Of a DNA stretch of 32,830 nt, positions 32,163 through 32,830 are shown in pieces. Under the pieces are notes generated by a model. The model was not told where the DNA came from. It was given only the letters and a program-made list of their open reading frames with translations, and ran no database searches. The translations under genes were made by a program, and so were the position numbers. Origin of the DNA: CAZFDT01 sp964518335 (lineage in GTDB: Bacteria > Planctomycetota > Phycisphaerae > Phycisphaerales > Phycisphaeraceae); assembly GCA_964518335.1 (NCBI GenBank), contig CAZFDT010000055.1:1-32830 (forward strand), read 5' to 3'. The first letter of the stretch is position 1; each line of letters begins with the position of its first letter.

Positions 32163-32184
32163 ACCGCCGTCAGGCCGGTTTGAC
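32158..32184. promoter_or_regulatory. Palindrome shared by divergent promoters
   Basis: Nine-base arms gtcaaaccg (32158-32166) and cggtttgac (32176-32184), loop nine bases. Each arm contains a -35 box for a promoter going outward (rpmA and tRNA-Phe). It may be an operator or simply paired -35 boxes. Confidence 0.5.
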
Positions 32185-32207
32185 TGTCCCACCCCCCACG
32201 ATATCCT
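32180..32207 (+). promoter_or_regulatory. tRNA-Phe promoter
   Basis: TTGACT (32180-32185), 16-base spacer, TATCCT (32202-32207), start about 36 bases before the mature tRNA. Confidence 0.5.
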
Positions 32208-32249
32208 ACAGAACTCGCCCGCGGCCAGCGCCCCACGCTGCCGCCCGCT

Positions 32250-32322
32250 GGCCAGGTAGCTCAGTTGGTAGAGCATGCGACTGAAAATCGCAGTGTCGGC
32301 GGTTCAATTCCGCCCCTGGCCA
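32250..32322 (+). tRNA. tRNA-Phe (GAA)
   Basis: Complete cloverleaf: acceptor GGCCAGG/CCTGGCC, D-stem GCTC/GAGC, anticodon stem TGCGA/TCGCA with loop CTGAAAA and anticodon GAA (32283-32285), T-stem GGCGG/CCGCC with TTCAATT loop, discriminator A. CCA is not encoded. A tyrosine recombinase remnant begins right beyond the 3' end and reads back into it, so the gene is a probable integration site. Confidence 0.95.
32250..32322. other. Probable attachment site (attL) in tRNA-Phe
   Basis: The integrase remnant abuts the tRNA 3' end and its last 20 codons overlap it. Elements of this kind integrate at the 3' part of tRNA genes and rebuild it. The exact core cannot be set without the other end of the element. 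Confidence 0.55.
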
Positions 32323-32777
32323 TTCCCATTTCTGACGCTTCCACAGCGTTTTCTGCTTGGAAATCAGGGGATTCCCGCGCGCGGGCATCATCGCCGCGGC
32401 GGTTGTCCCGTGTGCCAGTTGCGGCCACTTTATGCCGGTTTTCGCGCGGGGTCGCTAACGGATTCGCTAACTCGCGCCGGGGCGTCATGTCGTCCGTCCC
32501 TGTCGCCTGCTGCTGGTTGACCTGTGCCGCGGCTTCGATCAGGGGGATGCTCTGGATCGCCCCGGCCGTGTCGGTCAGCCCCAGGACGGTGTAATGCCGC
32601 AGGGTCGTCTTGTAGTCGCTGTGCCGCATGAGCCGCTGGGCGATCTGCGGCGCGACGCCGGCGCGGGCGAGCTTCGTGCCCAGTGTCGTCCGCAGGGCGT
32701 GCAGGTCAATGACTCGCCCCTCATCATCGGCCGTGTCCACGCCGATCACGATGGGATTCTTCGACCGCTTGCGCAGG
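32261..32777 (-). pseudogene. Tyrosine recombinase (integrase), 5' part lost to IS insertion
   Basis: The C-terminal catalytic part: DLHALRTTLGTKLARAGVAPQIAQRLMRHSDYKTTLRHYT carries the HxLR Arg, the RH pair and the Tyr nucleophile. Upstream coding (KRSKNPIVIGVD) continues to about 32777, where an in-frame TGA and IS-like sequence begin; no N-terminal domain follows in the window. The tail ends GGIEPPTLRFSVACSTN, coded by the antisense of tRNA-Phe, with the stop in the tRNA D-loop region. This is typical of integrases encoded next to a tRNA attachment site. The element it belongs to would lie to the right. Confidence 0.85.
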
Positions 32778-32830
32778 TGTCAACAGTCACTTCGATTTGA
32801 CCCACCTGCGATCATCGGGAATTGACCCAC
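32778..32830. mobile_element. IS21-like insertion sequence end, cut by window
   Basis: From TGTCAACAG (32778) to the edge, the sequence does not continue the integrase. It contains two copies of TTGACCCAC (32797-32805 and 32822-32830, 25 bases apart). Ends that begin with TG and hold repeated TTGACCCA-like motifs are typical of the IS21 family. Transposase genes would lie to the right. Confidence 0.55.

Overview
The window is GC-rich and carries single-copy bacterial housekeeping genes, with no rRNA and no CRISPR array. The gene set, together with long secreted or membrane proteins of unknown function, pseudo-ATPase variants, and word-like intergenic repeats, suggests a Planctomycetota bacterium, perhaps Phycisphaerae-like. 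That assignment is inference from gene content; no marker was compared with a database.

Layout. 1-3005: an ABC-type solute-binding protein fused to an OmpA-like domain (cut by the left edge), beside two divergent membrane-anchored coiled-coil proteins that are paralogs of each other. 3012-16212, all on the minus strand: alpha-L-fucosidase, a 945-residue secreted protein, MurD, a CvpA-like membrane protein with a large extra domain, a membrane-anchored GspE-like protein with destroyed ATPase motifs, PilT, and FtsK. 16392-19785: argG on the plus strand faces ilvB on the minus strand across a nested palindrome; ilvB has an upstream leader peptide rich in Leu/Val/Ile that looks like an attenuator. 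19786-22939: a membrane anti-sigma-like protein and an ECF sigma factor, whose start overlaps the stop of a RAYT-type Y1 transposase bordered by palindromes; then mtnP (MTA phosphorylase). 22946-26970, minus strand: csrA, an Nfu-type scaffold, a possible leaderless small ORF, a TlpA-like thioredoxin lipid/periplasm-directed protein with TPR-like tail, YraN, and a SurA-like lipoprotein. 27082-28265, plus strand: an orphan nuoA and adk. 28420-32072, minus strand: rpmA, obgE, coaX, a four-helix membrane protein and a shortened MnmE-like GTPase. 32250-32830: tRNA-Phe with the remnant of a tyrosine recombinase reading into it, itself interrupted by an IS21-like end that runs off the window.

How it fits together. 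The minus-strand core combines cell envelope and division genes (murD, ftsK), secretion/pilus ATPase relatives and translation or ribosome-assembly genes (rpmA, obgE). The right edge is the start of an integrated element at tRNA-Phe. Repeated small palindromes and three kinds of word-like repeats lie between genes. Several promoters place the -10 box six to seven bases before a start codon, which suggests leaderless transcripts are common here. The most interesting items are the ilv leader, the pseudo-GspE, the divergent paralog pair next to the binding protein, the RAYT/palindrome set, and the nested insertion at tRNA-Phe.
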